From JACDBZ01 sp036262075 (GTDB lineage Bacteria; Chloroflexota; Limnocylindria; QHBO01), in contig DATAJO010000001.1 in assembly GCA_036262075.1 (NCBI GenBank), positions 15,286 through 79,285 on the forward strand: a stretch of 64,000 nucleotides of DNA, written 5' to 3'. How positions within the stretch are numbered: the stretch's first letter is position 1; the number at the start of each line of letters is the position of its first letter. The notes under the pieces were generated by a model. That model was not told the origin of the DNA, did no database searches, and saw only the letters and a program-made list of their open reading frames with translations. Shown one piece after another: positions 41,100-50,084 of the stretch. The position numbers and the translations under genes are program-made.

Positions 41100-44009
41100 T
41101 CAGCCGGCCGCGACCGCGGCGCGGAGGTCCGCGTCGATCGCCGTCGCCGCCCGCAGGCCGTCGCCGATGGCCTCGACCACGGTCGCCGGGCCGCGAACCG
41201 CGTCGCCACCGGCGTAGACGCGGGCGAGGTTCGTGCGGCCACCGTCGGTGGTTGCGACCCGGCCGTCCGGGGTCGTCGCGGGCTCGTCGCCGCCGAGCGC
41301 GAGCTCGACCCGGCTGCCGAGGGCGAGGATGACGGACGTGGCCGGCACGTCGAACGTCTCGCCGGTCGGCTCGGGGCGCGGCCGCCCGCGCTCGTCAGGC
41401 GCTCCGAGCCGCATCCGCTCGCAGCGGACCGCGCGCGCGTGGCCTGCGCCGTCGTCGAGGATCTCGGTCGGGGCGGCGAGGAAGACGAAGCGCACGCCCT
41501 CGGCCTCGGCCTCGTGGAGCTCCGACGCGCAGGCCGGCGCCTGGGCGCGACCGCGGCGGTAGACGATCGTCACCGACTCGGCGCCCAGCCGCAGGGCGCT
41601 GCGGGCGGCGTCCATGGCGACGTTCCCGCCGCCGACCACGACCACCGGCCCGTCGAGCGCGGGCTGATCCCCGCGGTTGACGCGCTCGAGGAACCAGGTC
41701 GCGGTCTGCACGCCGTCCAGTGTCGCACCCGGGATGCCGGACACGACCGGCGCATCCGCACCGGTGGCGAGGAACACGGCGTCGTACTCGCGCCGCAGGT
41801 CATCGAGCGCAATGTCGCGCCCGACCCGGACGCCGAGCTCGAACCGGATGCCGAGCCCGCGGAGCGCGTGGAGATCGGCGTCGAGGATCGGCTTCGGGAG
41901 GCGGAAGGCGGGGATGCCGAAGCGCAGGACGCCGCCGGGCTGGTCGTACGCCTCAAAGACGGTGACTACATGGCCCTTCCCGGCCAGCGATCGCGCGCAG
42001 GCCAGGCCACCGGGCCCGCTGCCGACGATCGCGACGCGCTTCCCAGCGGGCTCGCTGACAGCCGACGGCGCGGGGAGATGCTCGCGGGCCCAGTCGGCGA
42101 CGAAGCGCTCGATCTGGCCGATCGGCACCGCCCCCTCCGTCTTCAGGCGCCGGCAGGAGCCCTCGCACTGGCGCTCCTGCTCGCAGACCCGTCCGGTGAT
42201 CGCGGCCAACGGGTTACGCTCGGCGAGGACGCGGGCCGCGGCCGCGAATTCGCCGGCCACGACGTGCTCGAGGTAGCGCGGGATGTTGACGCGGATCGGG
42301 CAGGCGGCGATGCAGGTCGGGTCCTCGCACTGCAGGCAGGTGGCGGCCGCGGCGCGCGCCTCGTCGGCGGTGAGCCTGGGCGCGCGCTCCTCGAAGGTGA
42401 GCGGGACCGGCGTGCGGTGCGCATCGGCTCCACCGATGCCGGCCATCTGCTGGAGCGTCCGCCAGTTCTCGAGCCGGTCCTCGCGGGTGGCGAGCAGCTC
42501 GGCGCTCGGGGTGCCGTCGGGGCCGAAGTGGGCGGCGAAGCGACCCTCGCCGCGGGCGAAGGTGATGAAGTCGAGCTCGGTGCCATCGGGCAGGCGGTGC
42601 CAGTCGCTGCCGGGCGACGGGTTGCCGGACAGGTCGAGCCGCTCGGCGATCGTCCGGCCGCGTCGCGGGTCGTACGTGAAGAGCGGGAACGTCCGTGTGT
42701 CGACGGCGGCCTTCACCGAGCGGGCGCCGGCGTCATCGGCGATGCCGTGCTCGGGCATGCAGGGCGTGTAGGCGACGAGCACCGCGGGGCCGCGATAGGC
42801 GTTCGCCTCCATCACCACGCGGTAGAAGTGGTTCACGTGGGCCGTGCTGACCTGGGCGACGTACACGTCGCCGTGACCGATGAGGATCCGCCCCAGCTCC
42901 TTGCGGCGCTCCGGCTTGCCGTGCTGCGCCTTCCCAAAGGCGGTGAGCTTCGTGACCTGGCCGCCATACGTGGCGGTCGAGGCCTGCCCGCCGGTGTTCG
43001 AGTAGACCTGCGTGTCGAGGACGAGGACCTTGATATCGGCCCCCGAGGCGACCATGCGCGACAGCGAGCCGAAGCCGATGTCGTACATCGCCCCATCGCC
43101 GCCCAGGACCCACAGCCGCCGGTCGGGGTGGCCCTCCTGGTCCCAGCGGGCGCGGATGCCCATCGCGTCGGCGGGCGCGTTCTCGAACAGCGAGTTCGTC
43201 CACGGCACGCGGTACGGGTTGAACGGGAAGGTCGCGCCGTACACCGAGTTGCAGCCGGTGGCGGCGACGATGCCCATGCCGCGCGGCCCGTAGGCCTGGC
43301 GCGTGGCGGCGACGAGCATCCGGATCGCGGTCGCCTCGCCGCAGCCGGCGCACGATCCCGCGCCGCCGACGTAGCCGTGCGCGTGCTCGCCGAGCATGAG
43401 GTCGGCGAGGTCCGCCTCGGACCGATATGCCTCCGGTGTCGGGGGCAGGGAGCGGTAGAACGCCATCTCGCGCTTCGCGTTCTCGACCGTGGAGCGCCCG
43501 TTGCCGGCATCGGCCACCTTGGGGACCATGACGAGCGCGTCCGCCGGGCAGACGGCGACGCACTCCGCGCAGCCCTTGCATTTCGTCGGGTCGATGAACA
43601 GCCCGAACTTCGCCGGTTCGAGCCCGCGGGCGGCGGGCTGGCGACCGAACTTCGCGGTGTCGACGAAGCGGGCCAGGACCGCGGCGGCCTCCGCATCGGC
43701 CTGCGGTCCGTCGAAGGAGCGCTCCGTCGCCTCGGCGAGCGTCGACACGGGGAGCGCGGTCGCGTACAGCGCCGCGTCCGGGCAGACGGTGACGCAGCCC
43801 ATGCAGCCGGTGCAGGCCTCCGGGAGGAGGGCCGGCAGCGTCGGCGCGAGGCTGCTGAAGTCGCGACCCAGCGCCGATGCCGGCGGCAGGACGCTGCGCG
43901 CGACGAGCTCGTCGGAGGGTAGCTCCGTCTCGGCGATTCCGCGCCGGTAGAGGTCGAGGACGTCGTCGGTGAAGCGCTCGACGAGGGTGGGAATCGTGTC
44001 AGGCGGCAT
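41100..44009 (-). CDS. Pyruvate:ferredoxin oxidoreductase beta part with 2[4Fe-4S], fused to a GltD/NfnB-like flavoprotein
   Basis: A 969-residue fusion. Residues 66-76 (CTGCMGC..C) and 144-154 (CKGCAEC..C) are two [4Fe-4S] motifs. Residues ~200-440 are the thiamine-diphosphate beta domain (SCAGCGEAT at 219-227, GDGAMYDIGFG at 304-314). From ~545 a GltD-type domain starts: C558-C561-C566-C570 in CLQCEDPTCIAACPIR, FAD loop VGSGPGGLA at 662-670, NAD(P) loop GGGNVAMDAARSA at 793-805 and YRRGR at 817. The normal electron exit is free ferredoxin; here a flavoprotein able to use NAD(P)H is built in. It overlaps the alpha/gamma gene by 11 bp. I infer a pyruvate:NAD(P)+ oxidoreductase. Confidence 0.9.
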   Translation of the reverse strand: MPPDTIPTLVERFTDDVLDLYRRGIAETELPSDELVARSVLPPASALGRDFSSLAPTLPALLPEACTGCMGCVTVCPDAALYATALPVSTLAEATERSFDGPQADAEAAAVLARFVDTAKFGRQPAARGLEPAKFGLFIDPTKCKGCAECVAVCPADALVMVPKVADAGNGRSTVENAKREMAFYRSLPPTPEAYRSEADLADLMLGEHAHGYVGGAGSCAGCGEATAIRMLVAATRQAYGPRGMGIVAATGCNSVYGATFPFNPYRVPWTNSLFENAPADAMGIRARWDQEGHPDRRLWVLGGDGAMYDIGFGSLSRMVASGADIKVLVLDTQVYSNTGGQASTATYGGQVTKLTAFGKAQHGKPERRKELGRILIGHGDVYVAQVSTAHVNHFYRVVMEANAYRGPAVLVAYTPCMPEHGIADDAGARSVKAAVDTRTFPLFTYDPRRGRTIAERLDLSGNPSPGSDWHRLPDGTELDFITFARGEGRFAAHFGPDGTPSAELLATREDRLENWRTLQQMAGIGGADAHRTPVPLTFEERAPRLTADEARAAAATCLQCEDPTCIAACPIRVNIPRYLEHVVAGEFAAAARVLAERNPLAAITGRVCEQERQCEGSCRRLKTEGAVPIGQIERFVADWAREHLPAPSAVSEPAGKRVAIVGSGPGGLACARSLAGKGHVVTVFEAYDQPGGVLRFGIPAFRLPKPILDADLHALRGLGIRFELGVRVGRDIALDDLRREYDAVFLATGADAPVVSGIPGATLDGVQTATWFLERVNRGDQPALDGPVVVVGGGNVAMDAARSALRLGAESVTIVYRRGRAQAPACASELHEAEAEGVRFVFLAAPTEILDDGAGHARAVRCERMRLGAPDERGRPRPEPTGETFDVPATSVILALGSRVELALGGDEPATTPDGRVATTDGGRTNLARVYAGGDAVRGPATVVEAIGDGLRAATAIDADLRAAVAAG

Positions 44010-45936
44010 GGGTGCGCTCCTCCGGGCGCGCGATGGCGGCGGTGACGTCGATGACCGAGTCGTAGGCCTCGGCGATGAGGGCGAGGTTGGCGTCGACGAC
44101 CGCGGTGCCCCGCTTGCCATAGAAGCGGCCGAGCCGGGCGCGGACGGCCTCGAGCAGCGCCTCTCGGTCGAGCCCGGCGTCGGTGGCGAACGGGGCCACG
44201 CGCAGGAAGACCCCGACGAGGGCGACGCCCTGCATGCGCAGCACGAGGTCTGGGCGCGGCGCCTGACGCCGGGCCATGGCCGCGGTGTCGAGGGCGAGGA
44301 GCCGGATCCCGCGGCGCGCGATCTCGTCGCGCGCGCGATCGGGGACCGAGGCCCAGATCGCCGCCGGATCGGTCAGCTCGCTCTGCACGAAGACCGTGCC
44401 GCCGTCGACGAGGCCGGCCAGCGCTCCCTGGTGGAAGCCGCTGACGTCGTGGAGCGGCACGAAGTCGACGGTGCGCAACTCGGCGTGGAGCCGGATCGGC
44501 TCGTCCGCCAGCGTGAGGAAGTACGTCGTCGGCAGGCCCTTCTTCTCCGAGCCGTAGCGCGGATAGGCCTGGACGAACTTGCCGAACAGCTCGCCCATGA
44601 TCGTGGCCAGCAGCTTGTTCGTCGTCACGCTGCCGAGGCCGCCGATCGAATGGCCGCGCAGGCTGTACGCGCCGCGGGGCCGCAGGCTGAGCTCGACCCT
44701 GGGCAGCGCCGAGGGATGCCGGACGCCGACGGAGGCCCAGCGCGGCCCATCGGCGAGGTCGGGGCGGTCGAGCCAGTCGAACGCGGCGACGAGGTCGCCG
44801 GCGGACACGTCGCGGCTGCCGAGCCCCGCGGAGAGGGAGACGACGACCGGGACCGATGCACCGCGCGCCGCGCGGTCGGCGAGCGCCGCCTTCAGCTCGC
44901 GCGTGAGCGGGTTGTCGGCCGCGATGGGGTCGTCGGTGCGCTCGACGACGGCGACGGCGCGGACGCTCTCGAGCGCGGAGGCCAGCGCATGCGCCGGGAA
45001 GGGGCGGAACGCCGTCACGCCGACCGTGCCGACCGGTCGCCCGGTGTCACGGAGGTGATCGACCACGGCGCGCGCCGAGTCGGCGATCGTGCCCATGGCG
45101 ACGACGGCCGTCTCGGCCTCGTCGAGCCGGTGCGGCGCGATGCGCCCGTACGCGCGGCCCGTGAGGCGCTGCCACTCGGCAAAGGCCTCGTCGAGGGCCG
45201 GCGCGAGGCGATCGGTGAACGCGCGTTGGGCGATGCGGCCCGGCATGTAGGCGTCCTGGTTCGTTATCACGCCGCTCATCAGCGCCGTGGCGGGATCGAA
45301 CAGGTTGGCGAGCGTGGTCCGCGGGTCGCCGACGAACTTGCGGAGCAGCTCGTCCTCGGGCAGCAGCGCGTTCTCGAGCGTGTGCGTCGTGAGGAAGCCG
45401 TCCTGCACGACGAAGAACGGGGTGCTCGTCGCCTCCGCCACCCGGCGCGCGATGGCCGTGAAGTCCGCGGCCTCCTGGACGTTGCGGGCGAAGAGCATGC
45501 CCCAGCCGCAGTCGGCGACGCCCATGACGTCGTCGTGGCCGGCGTGGATGTTCAGGCTCTGGCTCGTCAGCGCGCGGGCACCGACGTGGAACACGACCGG
45601 CAGCCGCTTGCCGGCGATGACGTACAGGACCTCCTTCATGAGGATCAGGCCCTGGCCCGCGGTGAAGTTCACGACCCGGCCGCCGGCCAGCGCGAATCCC
45701 TCGGCCGCCGTGGCGGAGCTGTGCTCGCTCTCGGGCTCGAGGAACGCGAGCGGCGTGCCCCACAGGTTCGTGCGGCCGTCGGCCACGGCCGCCTGGTAGA
45801 CGGCCGGCATCGTCGTCGACGGGGTGATCGGGTACGAGCAGGCGCCCTCGCTGATCCGGACCTCGACGGAGGCGATCGCCTCCGATCCGTCGCAGATCGC
45901 CGGGACGCCCGGGAACGGGAGAGCTGCTTCGGCCAT
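43999..45936 (-). CDS. Pyruvate:ferredoxin oxidoreductase alpha/gamma parts
   Basis: A 645-residue protein with the pyrimidine-binding alpha domain first: SEGACSYPITPSTTMPAVY with YPITPS at 35-40, and the TPP-activating Glu in EPESEHSSA near 70. It then has the C-terminal part of alpha (residues ~270-400). The gamma domain (RGAYSLRGHSIGGLGSVTTN onward) follows in the same chain. The order matches NifJ-type enzymes cut before the ferredoxin domain. The rest of the enzyme is the next gene (11-bp overlap). Its start is 36 bp from a box pair containing a perfect palindrome. Confidence 0.92.
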   Translation of the reverse strand: MAEAALPFPGVPAICDGSEAIASVEVRISEGACSYPITPSTTMPAVYQAAVADGRTNLWGTPLAFLEPESEHSSATAAEGFALAGGRVVNFTAGQGLILMKEVLYVIAGKRLPVVFHVGARALTSQSLNIHAGHDDVMGVADCGWGMLFARNVQEAADFTAIARRVAEATSTPFFVVQDGFLTTHTLENALLPEDELLRKFVGDPRTTLANLFDPATALMSGVITNQDAYMPGRIAQRAFTDRLAPALDEAFAEWQRLTGRAYGRIAPHRLDEAETAVVAMGTIADSARAVVDHLRDTGRPVGTVGVTAFRPFPAHALASALESVRAVAVVERTDDPIAADNPLTRELKAALADRAARGASVPVVVSLSAGLGSRDVSAGDLVAAFDWLDRPDLADGPRWASVGVRHPSALPRVELSLRPRGAYSLRGHSIGGLGSVTTNKLLATIMGELFGKFVQAYPRYGSEKKGLPTTYFLTLADEPIRLHAELRTVDFVPLHDVSGFHQGALAGLVDGGTVFVQSELTDPAAIWASVPDRARDEIARRGIRLLALDTAAMARRQAPRPDLVLRMQGVALVGVFLRVAPFATDAGLDREALLEAVRARLGRFYGKRGTAVVDANLALIAEAYDSVIDVTAAIARPEERTHAA

Positions 45937-45971
45937 GGCATGAGCGTGCCCGGCGGTCTGGAGAAACGGCA

Positions 45972-46008
45972 GGGAGGGGCGGCCCGATCTGCGTGGGCCG
46001 ATCGGCCC
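45972..46008. promoter_or_regulatory. DevR-like box pair ahead of the pyruvate oxidoreductase operon
   Basis: GGGCCGATCGGCCC (45995-46008) is a perfect 14-bp palindrome. GGGAGGGGCGGCCC (45972-45985) is a 9-of-14 partner 23 bp away. Distance to the start codon is 36-72 bp. The palindrome is the most symmetrical box of the window. Confidence 0.65.
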
Positions 46009-46129
46009 GTCGCTCGCGTGTCGACGTCGAAACCCCGCCGCGCACGAATGCGCCGCCGGGTCGGAGCGGGGGACGCGCTGTTCGCGGTATGCGTCCGGTG
46101 GCTCACCGGCCCGGCGGCGGGGGTGCAAC

Positions 46130-46155
46130 GGGGCCGGCGCAGCCGGGCCGGCCCC
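46130..46155. terminator. GC hairpin, terminator of the 46165 gene
   Basis: GGGGCCGGC, eight-base loop, GCCGGCCCC: a perfect 9-bp stem nine bases past the stop of the minus-strand gene at 46165. No T-run follows, so termination efficiency is uncertain. Confidence 0.5.
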
Positions 46156-46164
46156 TGGGCCAGG

Positions 46165-46491
46165 TCAGATCGGTTGCGGATGGCGGACGTAGCTTCCGCC
46201 GGTCAGGTAGCGGGTCACGAGATCCGCGGCGCCGCCGAGCACGATCGCGCCGATGATCGCGGGCCAGACGTACAGGCCCTCGAACTCGTAGCCCCACGTG
46301 CTGAGCGTGCCGAGCGCCTCACTGCCGATGTAGCCACCGACGAGCGCGGCCAGGGCGACGATCGGTGCCTCCCATCCGGTTCGCACCTCGCCGATGAGGA
46401 ACGACACCAGGCCGATGAGGACCGCACCGAGCACGAGCAGCAGCGCTGCCAGCGTCGACATGCCGACATCCCATCCCAGCAGGTTGAGCAT
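46165..46491 (-). CDS. Small three-helix membrane protein
   Basis: A 108-residue hydrophobic protein with three helices and a glycine-rich second helix (LAALVGGYIGSEALG), resembling transglycosylase-associated/YeaQ-like small membrane proteins, though longer. The function is unknown. Divergent from the gene at 46632 across a 140-bp gap that carries a box pair. Confidence 0.6.
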   Translation of the reverse strand: MLNLLGWDVGMSTLAALLLVLGAVLIGLVSFLIGEVRTGWEAPIVALAALVGGYIGSEALGTLSTWGYEFEGLYVWPAIIGAIVLGGAADLVTRYLTGGSYVRHPQPI

Positions 46492-46558
46492 GGGACTGCC
46501 TCCTTCCGTTGCGACAACTTCCCACGCCAACGTTCGACGCTCCGGCGAGCGCCCGGTA

Positions 46559-46595
46559 GGGCCAACCGGCGGGCGCGGGGCACTCCATCCGGCAC
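46559..46595. promoter_or_regulatory. DevR-like box pair in a divergent promoter
   Basis: GGGCCAACCGGCGG (46559-46572) matches at 11 of 14 and ACTCCATCCGGCAC (46582-46595) at 10 of 14, 23 bp apart. They lie 68 bp from the membrane protein start (46491) and 37 bp from the start at 46632. Confidence 0.5.
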
Positions 46596-46631
46596 GTTCG
46601 GCGTGACGCGCGCGGCGCGCATGCTCGGCGC

Positions 46632-47393
46632 ATGGCGATCGCGACGAACGACACGGCGTCACAGGGGGCGCTCACCGAGCCGATGCCGGCCGTGCCGCAG
46701 TCGATCGACGACCCGCCGCTGAGCGTCGACGAGGCAGCGGCCCTGATGTCCGACCTCGGCTTCCTCGCGTGCCGGGTCCCGCCGGACGCGGAGGTCCCGG
46801 ACTCGTGCCTCATGGTCGTCGTGCGCGACGCGCCGACGAACCGGCACTTCGACCCGGAGACGGCGACGTTCTGGGTCGTCGACGGTCCGCACGGGCGGCT
46901 CGAGGTCGTCGACCGTGGCACGCGCACGCCGTTCGCCCGTCGCTTCAGCTGGGGCACGATCCGTCTCACCGACCGATTCGGCGCGCGCAACGAGCTCGTG
47001 ACGTTCGGCGGTCGGGTGACCGGGACGCGCATCGGGCCCGACGCCACGCTCCTCGTCTTCGGCTCCGCGGCGCCGATCCTGCGGCTCGGCGGCCACAGCC
47101 AGCCGCGCGACCAACTGGCCGACGCCGCGGCAGTGTTCTTCCGCCGCCTCGTGACCCGCATGTGGTCCGGATCGGCCGAGGTCGAGGTCGGCACGCGGGT
47201 GCCGGCGGAGGAGCTGTGGGCTGCCTTCCTCCTCCACGAGCACGCCCGCTTCGCGAGCGCGCCGTCGGTGCGCGAATCGGTTCCGGACGTCGCGCGCGCC
47301 GTCGCGCGTGCGCTCGAGGAGGCGCGTACGCATCGGCCTGAATCGCTCGCCGCCGGGCGACGCCTGCTCGACTGGCTGGACCTCGCCCGCTAA
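46632..47393 (+). CDS. Hypothetical protein (253 aa)
   Basis: A soluble 253-residue protein I do not recognise. A disordered N-terminal 30 residues precedes a beta-rich core (CLMVVVRDAPTNRHFDPETA, RFSWGTIRLTDRF, GRVTGTRIGPDATLLVFG). A helical C-terminus follows (AAAVFFRRLVTRM, ARAVARALEEARTHRPES). It starts with ATG at 46632 and stands alone, with DevR-like boxes upstream. It could be a stress-induced protein, but that is context only. Confidence 0.6.
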   Translation: MAIATNDTASQGALTEPMPAVPQSIDDPPLSVDEAAALMSDLGFLACRVPPDAEVPDSCLMVVVRDAPTNRHFDPETATFWVVDGPHGRLEVVDRGTRTPFARRFSWGTIRLTDRFGARNELVTFGGRVTGTRIGPDATLLVFGSAAPILRLGGHSQPRDQLADAAAVFFRRLVTRMWSGSAEVEVGTRVPAEELWAAFLLHEHARFASAPSVRESVPDVARAVARALEEARTHRPESLAAGRRLLDWLDLAR

Positions 47394-47403
47394 ACGGCCG
47401 GCG

Positions 47404-48675
47404 CTAGACGTGGTAGAGGCGCCGCGCCTCGCGCTCGAGCTCCTCGCGGAACCTCGGGTCGGCGATGCCGATGAGCGCGTGAACGCGCTCGCGCACGCTG
47501 CGCCCGAACAGCTCGGCCACGCCGTGCTCGGTGACGACGGTGCGCACGTGCGCCCGTGAGGTGACGACGCCGGCGCCCGGCGCGAGGACCGGGGTGATGC
47601 GCGAGACCGTGCCGCCGACCGCGGTCGAGGGCATGGCGATGATCGGACGCCCCTCCTCGGCGAGCGCCGCGCCGCGCATGAAGTCCATCTGGCCGCCGAC
47701 GCCGGAGTAGAAGCGTGTGCCGATGGAGTCGGCGCTGACCTGGCCGGTGAGGTCGATCGACAGCGCCGAGTTGATGGCGACCATGCGACGGAACTGGCGG
47801 ATGACGGCGGTGTCGTTCGTGTAGTTCACCGGCCGCATCTCGATCATCGGGTTGTCGTCGACGAAGTCGTACAGCCGCTGCGTGCCCATGAGGAAGGCGC
47901 TCACGACCTTGCCGCGGTTGATCTCCTTGCGCCCGCCCGTCACGGCGCCCGACTCGACGAGGCCGAGGACCGCATCGGTGAACATCTCGGTGTGGACGCC
48001 GAGATCGCGATGGTCGCGGAGCGCGGCGCACACGGCGGACGGGATCGAGCCGATGCCCATCTGGATCGTCGCCCCCTCCGGGACGAGCTCGGCCACGTGC
48101 TGCCCGATCAGCCGCTCGACGTCGCCGACCTCCGGCTCCCGGTGCTCGAACGGCGGACGGTCGACCTCGATGGCGAGGTCAATGTCGTCGACGTGGATGA
48201 ACGAGTCGCCGAGGGTGCGCGGCATCGAGCGGTTGAGCTGCGCGATGACGGTCGTCGCGGTCCTGGCGGCGGCGAGGGCCGCGTCGACGCTCGTGCCGAG
48301 CGAGCAGTAGCCGTGCGCATCGGGCGGCGTGACGTTGAGGAGCGCCGCGTCCAGGGGCAGGACGCCCCTCGTGAACAGCTCGGGCACGTCCGACAGGAAG
48401 ACCGGCACGTAGTCGGCACGCCCCTCGTTCACCGCCTGGCGCGCGTTGGCGCCGATGAACAGCGCGCGGTGGCGCAGGTGGCCGTCCATCTCGGGCGCGA
48501 GGTGCGGCGCCGGGCCCTCGGTGTGGAAATGGATGACCCCGACGTCGCGCAGCTCCGGCGCACGGGCGGCGAGGGCCTCGAGCAGCGGGGTCGGCGTCGC
48601 GGCACCGCCGTGGACGAAGACCTGGTGCCCGGACGCAATGCCGGCGACGGCCTCGGCGGGAGTGACGATGCGCAT
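47404..48675 (-). CDS. Acetyl-CoA hydrolase/transferase family (4-hydroxybutyrate CoA-transferase-like)
   Basis: A 423-residue CoA-transferase. VFVHGGAATPTPLLEALAAR, VPVFLSDVPELF, LGTSVDAALAAARTA, IQMGIGSIPSAVC, LGVHTEMFTDAVL and the late GVAELFGRSVRERVHALI blocks fit the Cat1/AbfT acetate CoA-transferase group, including the catalytic Glu region HTEMF. It can interconvert acetyl-CoA and acetate with another acid, complementing acetate kinase. Divergent from the GNAT gene. Confidence 0.92.
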   Translation of the reverse strand: MRIVTPAEAVAGIASGHQVFVHGGAATPTPLLEALAARAPELRDVGVIHFHTEGPAPHLAPEMDGHLRHRALFIGANARQAVNEGRADYVPVFLSDVPELFTRGVLPLDAALLNVTPPDAHGYCSLGTSVDAALAAARTATTVIAQLNRSMPRTLGDSFIHVDDIDLAIEVDRPPFEHREPEVGDVERLIGQHVAELVPEGATIQMGIGSIPSAVCAALRDHRDLGVHTEMFTDAVLGLVESGAVTGGRKEINRGKVVSAFLMGTQRLYDFVDDNPMIEMRPVNYTNDTAVIRQFRRMVAINSALSIDLTGQVSADSIGTRFYSGVGGQMDFMRGAALAEEGRPIIAMPSTAVGGTVSRITPVLAPGAGVVTSRAHVRTVVTEHGVAELFGRSVRERVHALIGIADPRFREELEREARRLYHV

Positions 48676-48710
48676 GCCGAGAGTCTAGGGAGCGCCACGC
48701 CGCATGGCGT

Positions 48711-48746
48711 GGTCGGAAGGTCCCGCGCGTTCGGGACAGGTGGCCC
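48711..48746. promoter_or_regulatory. DevR-like box pair, CoA-transferase/GNAT divergent promoter
   Basis: GGGACAGGTGGCCC (48733-48746) has the DosR form GGGAC-N4-GGCCC. GGTCGGAAGGTCCC (48711-48724) is a weaker partner 22 bp away. They lie 36 bp from the CoA-transferase start and 55 bp from the GNAT start. Confidence 0.5.
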
Positions 48747-48800
48747 TCATCGGTGCGGGGGCTCGTCGGCGAGGCTGGAGGCCTACAGGAGGGCCGACCG

Positions 48801-49364
48801 ATGAATCCGAGAACAGCCCGATTGCAGGCCAGCCGCCGGCTCGGCTCGGTGCGCCTGGACCCTGCCCGACGGGTCTCGATCCGCCAGATCGACGCGTTCG
48901 ATCGGCCGGCCCTCGCCGCCTTCTACGCCGGCCTGTCGCCCGAGTCGGTCCGGCGTCGCTTCCTCGGCCGGCGCGAGCTGACCGACGCGGACATCGACGC
49001 CATGGTCGCGGACGACGGCCTCGTCGCCGTGCTCTCGGCGCGCGGCCCCGACGACGGGCAGATCGTCGGGCACGCGCAGCTGTCGGCCGTCGATGCCGAT
49101 ACGGTCGAGGCCGCCTTCGCGGTCCGCGACGACCTCCAGGGTCGGGGCATCGGCCGGGCGCTGGTCGACGCGGCCATCGGCCATGCCCGGCGGCGCGGGT
49201 GGCGGCGCCTGACGGCGGACACGTTCGTCGACAACGTCGCGATGCGCCGCCTGCTGCGGGGCGCCGGCTGCCGCGTCGAGCGCGATCTCCTCGACGGCGG
49301 TGTCGAGGAGATCGTGCTCCGGCTCGTCAGCGATGCAGCGACGGCGGCCGCTCCCGCGCGGTGA
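48801..49364 (+). CDS. GNAT-family N-acetyltransferase
   Basis: A 187-residue protein. VSIRQIDAFDRPALAAFYAG starts the fold, and the acetyl-CoA loop is FAVRDDLQGRGIGRALVDAA (R/Q-x-x-G-x-G/A). The YAGLSPESVRRRFLGRRELTD segment is typical of the acetyltransferase domain that follows CoA ligases in protein-acetylating Pat enzymes. Here it is stand-alone and could acetylate lysines, as in mycobacterial Pat. A strong AGGAGG precedes the ATG. Its end overlaps the convergent CBS-BON gene by 38 bp. Confidence 0.88.
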   Translation: MNPRTARLQASRRLGSVRLDPARRVSIRQIDAFDRPALAAFYAGLSPESVRRRFLGRRELTDADIDAMVADDGLVAVLSARGPDDGQIVGHAQLSAVDADTVEAAFAVRDDLQGRGIGRALVDAAIGHARRRGWRRLTADTFVDNVAMRRLLRGAGCRVERDLLDGGVEEIVLRLVSDAATAAAPAR

Positions 49365-50061
49365 GGGACGCCGCGCCGGGCTCCCGCTCAGCCGGTCCCG
49401 GCGGCTCGATCTCGAGGTCGTCGAGCTCCCAGCGCAGCTCGCTGCGCACGCTCGCCACGCCGTCCACCAGGCCGACGAGCTTGGTGATGATCCGCGCCGT
49501 CGAGCGTCGGTCGACCGTGCCCGCGATACGGACGACGCCCTCCTTCGACTCGACCTCGAAGGCGTCGGGGTCGAGCCACATCGTGTTGCGCAGGATGTCC
49601 TCGCGGACGGTGTGCTCGATCTCACGGTCGAGACGCAGGTAGGCGCGCACGAGATCGGCGCGGGTCACGATCCCGACCAGGCGGCCGTTCTCGACGACCG
49701 GCAGGCGGTTGACGCCGTCGTTGACCATCCGCTCGGCCGCGACCCGCAGCGGCATGTCCGGCTCGATCGTGATCGGCGGCGCGCTCATCGCCTCACCGGC
49801 GGTGCGTGCCGCCCGACGCCGAATGGCCTCTGCGGTATCGCGGCTGCCGAACACCCACTCGAGCGGCGTGCGCGGCTCCGGCTGGCCGATCTCCTTGAAC
49901 AGCAGGTCGCCCTCGGAGATGACGCCGATGCAATTGCCCTGCTCGTCGACGACCGGCGCCCCCGAGACGCGGCGCTCGCTCAGCAGCCGCGCCACCTCCC
50001 TGAGCGGCGTCGTCGGCGTGACGGTGACGACGTCGGTCGTCATGACATCACGAACCTTCAT
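49327..50061 (-). CDS. CBS-domain pair with C-terminal BON domain
   Basis: A 244-residue protein. Two CBS motifs come first (DVMTTDVVTVTPTTPLREVA to CIGVISEGDLL, and GEAMSAPPITIEPDMPLRVA to LVGIVTRADLV). They are followed by a BON domain (WLDPDAFEVESKEGVVRIAG and DRRSTARIITKLVGLVDGVA) that may bind lipid or membrane. This layout occurs in stress-related CBS proteins. AGGAG seven bases upstream supports the ATG at 50061; an ATG at 50088 that overlaps the upstream stop (ATGA) is the alternative. Confidence 0.88.
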   Translation of the reverse strand: MKVRDVMTTDVVTVTPTTPLREVARLLSERRVSGAPVVDEQGNCIGVISEGDLLFKEIGQPEPRTPLEWVFGSRDTAEAIRRRAARTAGEAMSAPPITIEPDMPLRVAAERMVNDGVNRLPVVENGRLVGIVTRADLVRAYLRLDREIEHTVREDILRNTMWLDPDAFEVESKEGVVRIAGTVDRRSTARIITKLVGLVDGVASVRSELRWELDDLEIEPPGPAEREPGAASLTARERPPSLHR

Positions 50062-50084
50062 GGTCATGCTCCTTCCCGTGTCGC

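Noticed and set aside
49816..49829. Box-like match inside the CBS-BON coding sequence (minus strand AGGCCATTCGGCGT)
   Set aside because: Within a coding region and without a partner; it shows that isolated 11-of-14 matches occur by chance.
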